From positions 62,001-126,000 of the forward strand of contig NZ_KK069990.1 of NCBI RefSeq assembly GCF_000576425.1: a stretch of 64,000 nt of DNA, given 5' to 3'. The position numbers and the translations under genes are program-made. Source of the DNA: Brachybacterium phenoliresistens (GTDB taxonomy: Bacteria > Actinomycetota > Actinomycetes > Actinomycetales > Dermabacteraceae). Below are positions 1 through 9,419 of the stretch, piece after piece. Within the stretch, counting starts at the first letter, position 1; each line of letters opens with the position of its first letter. Under the pieces are notes generated by a model. The model worked only from the letters and a program-made list of their open reading frames with translations. It searched no databases and was not told the origin of the DNA.

Positions 1-1064
1 TCGGGGCGGTCCATGCCGTGGCCGGCCGCCTTGCCCCACTGGACCGCCCGCCACATGTCGGCGATGGCCTCGTCCGACGCCCCCGAGCGCAGGGCGCCGC
101 GCAGGTCCGTCTCCTCATGGGAGAACAGGCAGGTGCGCACGCGCCCCTCGGCCGTGAGGCGGGTGCGGCGGCAGTCGGCGCAGAAAGGCCGGGTCACCGA
201 GGCGATGATGCCCATCCGCCCGCGGTGCGCGCCGGTGGCACGATCGGCGACGTCGAACAGCTCGGCGGGGGCGCCGGCGCGCTCCACATCGGCGGGGGAG
301 AGCAGGAAGCGCCCCTCGAGCAGGGCGTGGACGTCCTGGGCGGTGACCATGCTGCTGCGGTCCCAGATGTGGTCCGCGTCCAGCGGCATCTGCTCGATCA
401 CGCGCAGCTGGAGGTCCCGCCGCAGGCACCAGTCCAGCAGATCCGGCAGCTCGTGGTCGTTCACCCCGGGCATCAGTACGGCGTTGATCTTGATCGGGGT
501 CAGCCCCGCCTCCCGCGCCGCGTCGATGCCCTCGAGCACGCGGTGCAGCAGGGGCCGGCGCGTGATGCGCTCGAAGGTCTCGGAGACCACGGAGTCCAGG
601 GAGACGTTGATGCGGTCCAGCCCGGCCTCGCGCAGCTGCGCGGCGCGCACCTCGAGGCCGATGGCGTTCGTGGTCAGCGAGACGTCCGGCGCGGAGGGCA
701 GGGCCGAGATCCCTGCGATGATCTCGGGCAGGTCTGGCCGGGTCAGCGGCTCGCCGCCGGTGAGCCGCACCTGCGTGATCCCCAGGTGCTCGGTGCCGAT
801 GCGCACCATCCGCACGATCTCCTCGCGGGAGAGGAGGTCCTTCGAGGAGAGGAACGTCAGGCCGGAGGCCGGCATGCAGTACGAGCAGCGCAGGTTGCAG
901 AAGTCGGTGAGCGAGACGCGCAGGTCGGTCGCCTCCCGGCCGAAGCGGTCCAGCAGGGCCGGGGAGGCGGGGCGATCGGCCGTGTCGGGAAGGCGCACGG
1001 CGGCGGGGTCCGTCGTGCGGGGCCGGGGGATCCCCAGCGCCACGCCGCGTCCTGCCCTGGGCAT
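1..1064 (-). CDS. moaA: GTP 3',8-cyclase MoaA (partial, C-terminus beyond left edge)
   Basis: Radical-SAM enzyme that converts GTP to 3',8-cyclo-GTP, the first step of molybdopterin synthesis; cytosolic. 354 residues are visible. The radical-SAM cysteine motif CNLRCSYC is at residues 56-63, followed by the SAM-binding stretch LTGGEPLTRPD. Near the left edge the second 4Fe-4S cluster is visible as FCADC and RTCLF, then a GKAAGHGMD stretch typical of the MoaA C-terminus. Only the last residues, including the family's terminal Gly-Gly, should be missing. ATG at 1064 is preceded by a GGAGGGG ribosome site. It is divergent from moeA, which starts the rest of the MoCo cluster. Family assignment is firm. 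Confidence 0.93.
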   Translation of the reverse strand, partial: MPRAGRGVALGIPRPRTTDPAAVRLPDTADRPASPALLDRFGREATDLRVSLTDFCNLRCSYCMPASGLTFLSSKDLLSREEIVRMVRIGTEHLGITQVRLTGGEPLTRPDLPEIIAGISALPSAPDVSLTTNAIGLEVRAAQLREAGLDRINVSLDSVVSETFERITRRPLLHRVLEGIDAAREAGLTPIKINAVLMPGVNDHELPDLLDWCLRRDLQLRVIEQMPLDADHIWDRSSMVTAQDVHALLEGRFLLSPADVERAGAPAELFDVADRATGAHRGRMGIIASVTRPFCADCRRTRLTAEGRVRTCLFSHEETDLRGALRSGASDEAIADMWRAVQWGKAAGHGMDRP

Positions 1065-1108
1065 CGCGCCCCCTCCCTGCGGCGCGCCGGGTGCGCGCCG
1101 TCCCGTCC

Positions 1109-1114
1109 AGGATA
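1109..1114 (-). promoter_or_regulatory. Putative moaA -10 box (TATCCT)
   Basis: TATCCT on the minus strand, about 45 nt before the moaA ATG, in the 237-nt gap between moaA and moeA. A GATACT box at 1245-1250 on the plus strand could serve moeA. I see no convincing -35 for either and no MoCo-riboswitch-like structure. Confidence 0.4.
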
Positions 1115-1301
1115 GGGGCCCGCCCCGCGCCGGCGGGGATCGGGCGGGCCCCGTTGCCGGGTCGAGACCCGCCGGGGTCGTGCCGCGGGGCGTGGGCGTC
1201 CCCGCGGCCGGGGGCGGCGGGGCGCGCTCCGGGGGCCGGAGGCCGATACTGGAGGGGTGCGCCGAGGTCGCTCGGCGCCCGCACCCGAGGGAAGGACGCC
1301 G

Positions 1302-2549
1302 ATGGACCGGATCCCGCTCGCCGATCACCGCGACGACGCGATCGCCCTGCTCGCCGCCCATCGCACGCGAGAGATCGTGCCCGTCACGGGCGCGCTGCTC
1401 GGGCGGGTGGCCGCGGCCGATGTCCGGGCCCGCACCGACGTCCCCGCGGCGGACAACTCCCAGATGGACGGCTATGCCGTCGCCGCGGCCGATCTCGCGG
1501 GCGACGGCGCCGCGGCGCGCCTCCGGCTCGCCCCGGCGATCGCCGCCGGCGCCGGGGTGCGCGACCACGTCCCCGGCACCGCGACCCCGATCATGACCGG
1601 CGCCCCCGTCCCGCGCGGCGCGGACCTCGTCGTCCCCGTCGAGGAGAGCGGCCCCGGCAGCTTCGAGGGCGCCCCGCCCGCCGGCGAGGAGATCGACCTG
1701 CGTCCCGCCGTCGCCGCGGCCGGTCGCTTCGTGCGCCGCGCCGCCTCCGACACCCGCGCCGGGGACCTGATCCTGCGCGAGGGGACCGTGCTCACCCCGG
1801 CACGCATCGCCCACCTCGCCGCCTGCGGGATCGACCGTCTGCGCGTGCTCGTGCCGATGCGCGCCCTGGTCCTGTCCACCGGCAGCGAGGTGCAGGATGC
1901 CTCCACGGCGCTGCGGGAGGGCGGCGCCTTCGACGCCAACGGTCCGGGCCTCGCCGCCGCCCTGGTCGACGCCGGCGCGGAGGTGGTCGGCGCCGCCCGT
2001 GTCGTGGACGATCCCGCCGAGCTGCTGCGCACCCTCGAGTGCCAGGCCGCCGCGACCGGGGCCGATCTCGTCGTGAGCAGCGGCGGTGTCAGCGCGGGCG
2101 CGTTCGAGGTGGTCCGCCAGGCCGCCGAGCTGCCCGGCGTGCGGCTGGCCTTCCCGAAGGTGGCGATGCAGCCCGGCGGCCCGCAGGGCATCGGCACCGT
2201 GGAGGCCGACGGCCGCCGCCTGCCGTGGCTGGCGTTCCCGGGCAACCCCGTCTCCGCGCTGCTGAGCCTTGAGCTGGTGGCCCGGCCCGCGCTCGGAGCC
2301 GCGCCGCGCACGACGCTGCGCCTGCCCGTCCGCCTGGACGAGCCCGCGCCCTCGCCGCGCGACCTCGAGCAGTACCGGCGCGCCCGGCTGCTGCCGTCGG
2401 GGGAGGTGCGGCTGGTCAGCGGCCCTTCCTCGCATCTGCTGGGGGCGCTGGCGCTGTCCGATGCTCTGGTGCGGGTGCCGGCCGGCGTCGACATGGTGAA
2501 CGATGGGGACATGCTCGAGACCCTGCTGCTCCCGGGCGCCGGCGCATGA
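1302..2549 (+). CDS. moeA: Molybdopterin molybdenumtransferase MoeA
   Basis: Inserts molybdate into adenylylated molybdopterin to give active MoCo. 415 residues, normal for the family. Visible motifs are DNSQMDGYAV near residue 50, the MogA-like fold motif SSGGVSAG near residue 258 and FPGNPVSA near residue 310. ATG 1302 is preferred over an in-frame GTG at 1257 because GAGGGAAGGA lies at 1287-1296. It begins a four-gene run (moeA-moaC-mog-moaE) in which each gene overlaps the next by ATGA, so the run is very probably one operon with translational coupling. Confidence 0.95.
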   Translation: MDRIPLADHRDDAIALLAAHRTREIVPVTGALLGRVAAADVRARTDVPAADNSQMDGYAVAAADLAGDGAAARLRLAPAIAAGAGVRDHVPGTATPIMTGAPVPRGADLVVPVEESGPGSFEGAPPAGEEIDLRPAVAAAGRFVRRAASDTRAGDLILREGTVLTPARIAHLAACGIDRLRVLVPMRALVLSTGSEVQDASTALREGGAFDANGPGLAAALVDAGAEVVGAARVVDDPAELLRTLECQAAATGADLVVSSGGVSAGAFEVVRQAAELPGVRLAFPKVAMQPGGPQGIGTVEADGRRLPWLAFPGNPVSALLSLELVARPALGAAPRTTLRLPVRLDEPAPSPRDLEQYRRARLLPSGEVRLVSGPSSHLLGALALSDALVRVPAGVDMVNDGDMLETLLLPGAGA

Positions 2550-3070
2550 CCGGCGCAGACCTCTCCCATGTGCGCGAGGACGGCTCCGCCCGCATGGTCG
2601 ACGTGACCGACAAGGCCGTCACCTCCCGCGCCGCCACGGCCCGGGCCGTGCTGCGTACCCGCCCCGACGTCATCGACCGCATCGCCGAGGGCACCCTGCC
2701 CAAGGGCGAGGCCCTGCCCGTGGCGCGCATCGCCGGGATAATGGGCGCCAAGCGCACCCCGGACCTCATCCCCCTGTGCCACCCGCTGCCGCTGTCCGGG
2801 GTGGAGCTGGACCTCGACCCCCACGACGACGTCGTCGAGATCCGCGCCCGGGTGCGGACCCGCGGCGTCACCGGCGTGGAGATGGAGGCGCTGACCGCCG
2901 TGAGCGTCGCGGCGCTGACCGTCTTCGACATGATCAAGGCCGTCGACCACCTCGCCGTGATCGAGCAGATCCGGGTCGAGGAGAAGTCCGGCGGGAAGAG
3001 CGGCGACTGGAGCCGGGGCGATGCGCCGGCCGCAGCCGCAGGCCCCGAGGAGCAGGAGGGCCCGCGATGA
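2546..3070 (+). CDS. moaC: Cyclic pyranopterin monophosphate synthase MoaC
   Basis: Rearranges 3',8-cyclo-GTP made by MoaA into cyclic pyranopterin monophosphate. 174 residues. Characteristic segments are PKGEALPVARIAGIMGAK near residue 55, LCHPLPLS near residue 77 and GVEMEALTAVSVAALTVFD near residue 110; these carry the conserved Lys, His and Asp/Glu of the active site. The last 25 residues are an Ala/Gly/Glu-rich tail beyond the conserved domain. It overlaps the end of moeA by ATGA. Confidence 0.95.
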   Translation: MTGADLSHVREDGSARMVDVTDKAVTSRAATARAVLRTRPDVIDRIAEGTLPKGEALPVARIAGIMGAKRTPDLIPLCHPLPLSGVELDLDPHDDVVEIRARVRTRGVTGVEMEALTAVSVAALTVFDMIKAVDHLAVIEQIRVEEKSGGKSGDWSRGDAPAAAAGPEEQEGPR

Positions 3071-3612
3071 GGGAGATCCCCGCCCGGCGCAGCGACGCCG
3101 ACTGCCGCATCCCCGATCCGGAGAACCCGGCGCTCCTGCTCGGCAGCGCGCGCGTGGTCATCGCCTCGACCCGTGCGGCCGACGGCACCTACGAGGACCG
3201 CACCGGCCCCCTGCTGCACGCCTGGCTCGCAGGCCGCGGCCTGGACATCGGCCCCGTCGTCGTCGTGCCCGACGGCCCCGAGGTGGGGCGGGCCGTCGGC
3301 GCGGCGATCGCGGACGGCGTGGACGTGCTCATCACCTCCGGCGGCACCGGCATCTCCCCGAGCGACGTCACCCCCGAGCAGACGGCTCCCCACCTGGACC
3401 GGGAGCTGCCGGGGATCCTCGAGGAGGTGCGGCGGCGGGGCCTGGCGAACTCCCCGGCCGCCCTGCTCAGCCGCGGCCTCGCCGGCATGGCCGGGCGGAC
3501 CGTCGTGGTGAACCTGCCCGGGTCCCGCGGCGGGGTGAAGGACGGCATCGCCGTGCTCGACCCGATCCTGGACCACCTCCTGGACCAGCGCGACGGCGGT
3601 GGCCACGCATGA
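3067..3612 (+). CDS. mog: MogA/MoaB-family molybdopterin adenylyltransferase
   Basis: Adenylylates molybdopterin to prepare it for MoeA. 181 residues with the MoCF_biosynth fold: VVIASTRAADG near residue 27, the signature TSGGTGISPSDVTPE near residue 88 and NLPGSRGG near residue 147. The start ATG overlaps the moaC stop. The family is clear; whether it is closer to MogA or MoaB cannot be decided from sequence alone, but as it is the only member visible here it probably supplies the adenylyltransferase step. Confidence 0.9.
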   Translation: MREIPARRSDADCRIPDPENPALLLGSARVVIASTRAADGTYEDRTGPLLHAWLAGRGLDIGPVVVVPDGPEVGRAVGAAIADGVDVLITSGGTGISPSDVTPEQTAPHLDRELPGILEEVRRRGLANSPAALLSRGLAGMAGRTVVVNLPGSRGGVKDGIAVLDPILDHLLDQRDGGGHA

Positions 3613-4211
3613 GCGGCCCCGGCTCCGCCGCGCCGGACGGGCCGACCGAGCAGACCGCGACCCCGAGCGCCGCGGTCCCCGACGCCGTGGCACCGGAGCG
3701 TGCACCGGAGGCCATCGGCCGCACCCCCTTCGGCGCCGACCCGCAGCAGCTGCGTGTCCCCGGCGACCCGGCGCTCGGCGAGGCCGGCGCGCGCGTGCGC
3801 CGCGCGAGCGTGGGGGAGGAGCCGATCTCCGTCGAGGAGATGGCCAGCGCCGTCGCCGATCCGCGCTGCGGGGCCGTGGTCACCTTCGACGGGGTGGTCC
3901 GCGACCATGACGGCGGGCGCACCGTGCTCTCCCTGGACTACAGCGCCCACCCCCTGGCGCAGCAGGCGCTCGCCGAGGCCGCGCGGGACGTGGCCGCGAG
4001 CCATGAGGACGTGCTCATCGCCCTCGCGCATCGCATCGGCCCGCTGCGCATTGGCGACACCGCCCTGGCCTGCGCGGTCGCGGCGCCGCACCGCAAGCTC
4101 GCCTTCTCCGCCTGCGACGCGCTGGTCGACGAGGTCAAGCGCCGCGTCCCCATCTGGAAGCACCAGCGCTTCGCCGACGGCGAGGCCGAATGGGTCGGTG
4201 CCGGCGGCTGA
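3609..4211 (+). CDS. moaE: Molybdopterin synthase catalytic subunit MoaE
   Basis: Large subunit of molybdopterin synthase; transfers sulfur from thiocarboxylated MoaD to cyclic pyranopterin. 200 residues, against about 140-150 for the family; the extra length is an Ala/Pro/Glu-rich N-terminal extension of about 65 residues. The core shows FDGVVRDHDGGRTV near residue 93, LAHRIGPLRIGD near residue 140, and the C-terminal Lys-containing DEVKRRVPIWKHQ that holds the active-site lysines. It overlaps mog by ATGA. No moaD follows, so the sulfur-carrier subunit must be encoded elsewhere, perhaps left of moaA. Confidence 0.93.
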   Translation: MSGPGSAAPDGPTEQTATPSAAVPDAVAPERAPEAIGRTPFGADPQQLRVPGDPALGEAGARVRRASVGEEPISVEEMASAVADPRCGAVVTFDGVVRDHDGGRTVLSLDYSAHPLAQQALAEAARDVAASHEDVLIALAHRIGPLRIGDTALACAVAAPHRKLAFSACDALVDEVKRRVPIWKHQRFADGEAEWVGAGG

Positions 4212-4318
4212 CCCCGCACCGCCGCCCGCACCGCGCCGCCCCGCCCCCGCGCCGCCCTGCCCCGCCCTGGCCGCCCCCGTATCGCGCCGCCCTGCCCTGC
4301 CCCCGCGCGGACGGCTGT

Positions 4319-4374
4319 CGAGTGCCGGCTGGCGAGCCAAAATCGGCCCATTCTGGTTCGCCAACCGGCACTCG
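4319..4374. repeat. Long imperfect palindrome P1
   Basis: A 56-nt inverted repeat. The outer 20-nt arms, 4319-4338 and 4355-4374, match at 18 of 20 positions, and the inner 16 nt are also partly symmetrical. It is AT-richer than its surroundings, has no U-tract and lies between two plus-strand genes. A tandem repeat follows directly. Unknown element; see findings. Confidence 0.85.
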
Positions 4375-4421
4375 TGCCGTGGCCGGTGCGGGCCGACGTG
4401 CCGTGGCCGGTGCGGGCCGGC
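4374..4421. repeat. 24-bp tandem duplication
   Basis: Two adjacent 24-nt units, 4374-4397 and 4398-4421, differing at one position. They start at the last base of palindrome P1. The rest of the 262-nt gap (4212-4318) is C-rich low-complexity DNA without a gene. Confidence 0.8.
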
Positions 4422-4461
4422 GCGCCGCGGTGCGGTTCACCCGGGGGACATCTGCGAGGGC

Positions 4462-4467
4462 TAGCGT
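4462..4467 (+). promoter_or_regulatory. -10 box (TAGCGT) of a leaderless promoter
   Basis: TAGCGT followed by 6 nt and then the ATG at 4474. This is the geometry seen repeatedly in the window and implies transcription starting at the start codon. No clear -35. Confidence 0.5.
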
Positions 4468-4473
4468 CGGGCC

Positions 4474-5364
4474 ATGCGCATCCTGCACCTGACCGACACG
4501 CATCTCTTCGCCGATCCCGCCGCCCGGCACTACGACCGCATCGCCACCGCCGATGCGCTGCGGGCGGTGCTCGAGAACCTCTCCGGGCTGCGGGGCGTGG
4601 ACCTCGTGGTGCACTCGGGGGACGCCTCCGAGGACGGCAGCGTCGCCAGCTACCGCCTGCTGCACGAGATGCTGGACCCGTTCGCCGCGCGGCTCGGGGC
4701 GAAGCTCGTGGTCGCCATGGGCAACCATGACGTCCCCGCCGCCTACGCGCAGGTCGCCGGGCCCGGCGACCACGCCGCGCCCTACCAGGACCGGGTGGTC
4801 ACCACCGGCGACGGGGCGCGGGCGGTGGTGCTGGACACGAGCGTCCCCGGCGCCGGCTACGGCCATCTCGACACCGTGCAGCTGGACTGGCTGCGCCGGA
4901 TCCTCGCGGTGCCGGCCCGCCGCGGCACCGTGCTGGTGCTGCACCACCCGCCGCTGGCGGCGGCCACCCCCCTGCTGCGCGCCCTGGACCTCGACGGGCT
5001 GGACGAGCTCTCCGCCGCGATCGAGGGCACGGACGTGCGCGTGATCCTCTCGGGCCACTACCACCACGCCCTCGACGGCCGGCTGGGCTCGGTGCCCGTG
5101 CACGTGGCGCCGGGGGTGACGAACGTGGTCGACCCGCTGGGCGCGGATCAGCACGAGCGCGCCCTCGCGCTCTCGGGGGCGAGCCTGGTGGAGTTCGACG
5201 GGCGCAGCGCGCAGTCGGCGCCGCGGATCACCACCTCCGTCTGGCCGAACGCGGGGGACCTCCCGGCCGACGGCGACCCCGGGCAGCGGCTCGCGCCGGT
5301 CTACGACTTCGACGAGGAGGCGGTGCGCGGCATCGTCGAGGCCGCCGGGCGCCGACACGTTTAG
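4474..5364 (+). CDS. CpdA-type metallophosphoesterase (cyclic-nucleotide phosphodiesterase family)
   Basis: Calcineurin-like phosphoesterase of 296 residues with the ordered metal-site motifs TDTHLF (residue 7), SGDASEDG (near 48), GNHD (near 88), LHHPP (near 155) and SGHYHH (near 192). These are the motifs of CpdA/Icc enzymes that hydrolyse 3',5'-cAMP with a dinuclear metal centre; substrate is inferred from family only. Cytosolic, no signal peptide. The stop codon TAG lies inside the CIRCE operator of the groS-groL operon, so transcription of this gene reads across the HrcA site. Confidence 0.8.
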   Translation: MRILHLTDTHLFADPAARHYDRIATADALRAVLENLSGLRGVDLVVHSGDASEDGSVASYRLLHEMLDPFAARLGAKLVVAMGNHDVPAAYAQVAGPGDHAAPYQDRVVTTGDGARAVVLDTSVPGAGYGHLDTVQLDWLRRILAVPARRGTVLVLHHPPLAAATPLLRALDLDGLDELSAAIEGTDVRVILSGHYHHALDGRLGSVPVHVAPGVTNVVDPLGADQHERALALSGASLVEFDGRSAQSAPRITTSVWPNAGDLPADGDPGQRLAPVYDFDEEAVRGIVEAAGRRHV

Positions 5365-5387
5365 CACTCGTCTTGCGCGAGTGCCAA
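5361..5387. promoter_or_regulatory. CIRCE operator 1 (HrcA site)
   Basis: TTAGCACTC-N9-GAGTGCCAA, a one-base departure from the classical TTAGCACTC-N9-GAGTGCTAA. It covers the stop codon of the preceding phosphodiesterase gene and the -35 of the groS promoter, so HrcA binding would block RNA polymerase. Confidence 0.93.
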
Positions 5388-5401
5388 GGCGGTCCTAGAG
5401 T
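5373..5401 (+). promoter_or_regulatory. groS-groL promoter
   Basis: TTGCGC (5373-5378), a 17-nt spacer and TAGAGT (5396-5401). The -35 is embedded in CIRCE 1. The expected start near 5408 lies at the edge of CIRCE 2, giving a leader of about 135 nt before groS. Confidence 0.7.
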
Positions 5402-5409
5402 TGTCCCCG

Positions 5410-5436
5410 TTGGCAGTCACCTGGCCCGAGTGCCAG
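5410..5436. promoter_or_regulatory. CIRCE-like operator 2 (degenerate)
   Basis: TTGGCAGTC-N9-GAGTGCCAG. It has exactly the 9-9-9 geometry of CIRCE, with 7 of 9 consensus bases in each arm, and starts 49 bp after operator 1, just downstream of the predicted start point. Confidence 0.72.
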
Positions 5437-5541
5437 AGCTGCCAGACGGGTCCCCACCCGGTCGGCACCGCGACGACGACCGCTCCGGGGATCCGAACCC
5501 GGAACTCTCAGAGTCATTCATCGAAGAAGGAGTGGATCCGC

Positions 5542-7429
<1,888 letters not shown>

Positions 7430-7462
7430 TCCTCGCGCCCCCGGGGATCCGATCCCCGGATC

Positions 7463-7504
7463 GCAGGGCGGGCGGTACGACCGAGGTCGTGCCGCCCGCC
7501 CTGC
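7463..7504 (+). terminator. groL terminator hairpin
   Basis: 20-bp stem (7463-7482 with 7485-7504, 19 of 20 plus one G-U pair) and a 2-nt loop. A smaller palindrome precedes it at 7441-7459. No U-tract, as for all terminators here. Confidence 0.8.
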
Positions 7505-7561
7505 GTGCATCCCGCCCGTCCGACCGGCGGCGCCTGGCGCCTCCCGGACGGGCGAGCGGCC

Positions 7562-7567
7562 TACTAT
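7562..7567 (+). promoter_or_regulatory. -10 box (TACTAT)
   Basis: TACTAT overlaps the ATG at 7566. This argues that the ATG is not a start and that translation begins at GTG 7605. Confidence 0.55.
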
Positions 7568-7604
7568 GACGTCGTCGCAGTCCACACAGGAGGGGAGGGG
7601 ATCC

Positions 7605-8300
7605 GTGAGCCGACCAGGCCGCCGTGACAGCTCGCCCGTCGCGCAGTCCACCCGGATCTTCGGGCCGCCCGCCCCCGCGGTGATCGGCACCGTCCTCGCA
7701 TCCTTCGTGTTCGTCATCGTCCTCGAGTTCCTCGTGCTCATCAGCTTCGTGGGCCAGCGCCTGTGGAACCACCCGCTGATGCTCCACGACCTCGTGTTCA
7801 CCCTGCCGCTGCTTGGGTGGGTGCTCGTGCTGGCCGCGAGCATCGTGATGGTCGCGCGGATCGTCACCACCTGGCTGCAGCTGACCGACGTCGGCGTGGA
7901 CGTGCACGGCCTGTTCCGCCGCAGCATCACCATGACCTGGGCCGAGGTGGGCCGCGTCGTCGCGGTGCAGCAGATCGACCGCGGGGCCTCCCCGGCGGAG
8001 ATGCTCGAGCGCTCCGGCTCCCCCTACGACGGGGTCTTCGTGCTGGACCGCGGAGGGCGGCGCCTGGTCAACGTCTCCGGGCGCTTCTTCGGCTTCGGCG
8101 CCCAGCATGCCATGGTCGAGCGGGCCCGCGCCGCCGGGGTGGAGGTGCGCGACATCGAGCTCATCACGCCCCGCGAGCTGCACGCCCTGGAGCCCCATGC
8201 GCTTTCCTTCATCGACCGCCACCCCCACCTCGTGCTGCTGGGCCTGGCGGCCTTCTACGTCGCGCACAACGTGCTGACCTTCGTCATCTGGGGCCTGTGA
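7605..8300 (+). CDS. PH-domain-like membrane protein, function unknown
   Basis: 231-residue membrane protein. Hydrophobic spans lie at about residues 23-48, 58-85 and 208-231. The soluble middle (about 90-190) looks like a small beta-rich bacterial-PH domain that senses or scaffolds at membranes; this is tentative. GTG 7605 is chosen because AGGAGGGGAGGGG sits at 7588-7600 and the upstream in-frame ATG 7566 lies inside a -10 box. The next gene overlaps it by GTGA, suggesting co-expression with the pseudouridine synthase. No specific function can be given. Confidence 0.7.
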   Translation: MSRPGRRDSSPVAQSTRIFGPPAPAVIGTVLASFVFVIVLEFLVLISFVGQRLWNHPLMLHDLVFTLPLLGWVLVLAASIVMVARIVTTWLQLTDVGVDVHGLFRRSITMTWAEVGRVVAVQQIDRGASPAEMLERSGSPYDGVFVLDRGGRRLVNVSGRFFGFGAQHAMVERARAAGVEVRDIELITPRELHALEPHALSFIDRHPHLVLLGLAAFYVAHNVLTFVIWGL

Positions 8301-9415
8301 GCGAGGGCTCCGGGCCCGGCGGGCCCGCCGCGGGCGCCGGGCGCGCCCCGGACGCCGGCCACCCCGCATCGGGTGCCGACCACCCCGCATCCGGTGCCGA
8401 CCAGCCCGCCCCGGGGGCCCGCCCGGGCCGCGCCGCCCGGCGCCGCCTGCGGCGTCCCACCCCGCCGCTGCCGCAGCGCGAGGGGCTGGACCCCCTGCGG
8501 GTGCGGCTCGAGGCCGGCGGACGGGCCCTCGACGCGCTCGCCGCGCGGCTGCCCGCCCTGCGCGACCCGGCGGCCACCGACCTCGCGCTGCGCTTCGCCC
8601 GCGGGGAGATCGTCCGGGGCTCCGGGCGCCCGGTCGCGGCCGATGAGGAGCTCGCCCCCGGCACCGAGCTGTGGCTGCACCGCGAGCTCGCCCCCGAGCA
8701 CGTCCCCGAGGTCGCGCTGCCGATCCTCCTGCACGACGAGCACCTGCTGGTCCTGGACAAGCCCCACGACATGGCGACCATGCCCCGCGGCGCGCACATC
8801 CGCTCCAGCGCCCTGGTGCGGCTGCGGCGCCTCACCGGGATCGAGACCCTCACGCCGCTGCACCGCCTGGACCGACGCACCGCAGGCGTGCTCGCCTTCG
8901 GCATCCGCCCCGAGGAGCGGGCCGCCTACCAGAGCCTCTTCGCGCGCGGCGAGGTCGAGAAGGAGTACCGCGCACGCGTCCAGGAGCCGCCCGCGCAGGA
9001 CGGGCCGCCCGCGCAAGACGGACCGGCCGCTCAGGACGGACCGCCCGCGCAGGACGGGCCGAGCTGGGCGCCGGGGGAGGCCTTCACCCTGCGCGACCGG
9101 CTCGTGCGGCGCCGCGGCGCGCTGCAGACGCAGGTCGTGCCCGGCGAGCCCAACGCCCTCACGCACGTGCGGGTGCTGGGCTCCGCGCCGGGGGTGCGGG
9201 ACCTCGCCCTCATGCCGCGCACCGGGCGCACCCATCAGCTGCGCGTGCAGCTGGCCCATCGCGGCGCCCCGATCCTGGGCGACGACCTCTACCCGCAGGT
9301 GCGGGCCCTCGGCCCCGAGGACCCGGTGCTGCACCTGCTGGCCCTGCGCCTGGCGTTCCGCGACCCGATCACGGGCGCCCCGCGCGAGCTGATCAGCGGC
9401 CGCCGCGTACCCTGA
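8297..9415 (+). CDS. RluA-family pseudouridine synthase
   Basis: 372 residues. Isomerises uridine to pseudouridine in RNA; target RNA unknown. The catalytic motif HRLDRRTAGVLAFG is near residue 190, with its Asp as nucleophile, preceded by LLVLDKPHDMATMPRG and followed by RTGRTHQLRVQLAH. Two low-complexity segments are unusual: an N-terminal stretch of about 70 residues with repeats of HPASGAD type, and four copies of the hexapeptide PPAQDG or PAAQDG at residues 231-254 inserted between catalytic-domain strands. GTG 8297 overlaps the stop of the preceding membrane-protein gene. Confidence 0.88.
   Translation: MSEGSGPGGPAAGAGRAPDAGHPASGADHPASGADQPAPGARPGRAARRRLRRPTPPLPQREGLDPLRVRLEAGGRALDALAARLPALRDPAATDLALRFARGEIVRGSGRPVAADEELAPGTELWLHRELAPEHVPEVALPILLHDEHLLVLDKPHDMATMPRGAHIRSSALVRLRRLTGIETLTPLHRLDRRTAGVLAFGIRPEERAAYQSLFARGEVEKEYRARVQEPPAQDGPPAQDGPAAQDGPPAQDGPSWAPGEAFTLRDRLVRRRGALQTQVVPGEPNALTHVRVLGSAPGVRDLALMPRTGRTHQLRVQLAHRGAPILGDDLYPQVRALGPEDPVLHLLALRLAFRDPITGAPRELISGRRVP
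8987..9058 (+). repeat. 4 x 18-bp in-frame tandem repeat
   Basis: Four 18-nt units at 8987, 9005, 9023 and 9041, encoding PPAQDG, PPAQDG, PAAQDG and PPAQDG. Copy changes would preserve the frame. Confidence 0.88.
9408..9413 (+). promoter_or_regulatory. -10 box (TACCCT) of a leaderless promoter
   Basis: TACCCT lies in the last codons of the pseudouridine synthase gene, 6 nt before GTG 9420. It suggests a separate leaderless transcript and supports GTG 9420 over ATG 9423. Confidence 0.5.
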
Positions 9416-9419
9416 GGGC

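Noticed and set aside
4212-4318. C-rich stretch as a coding region
   Set aside because: Product would be only Pro/Arg/Ala, without a start site or a ribosome site.
7566-7568. ATG as start of the PH-like membrane protein
   Set aside because: Lies inside a TACTAT -10 box; GTG 7605 has a strong ribosome site.
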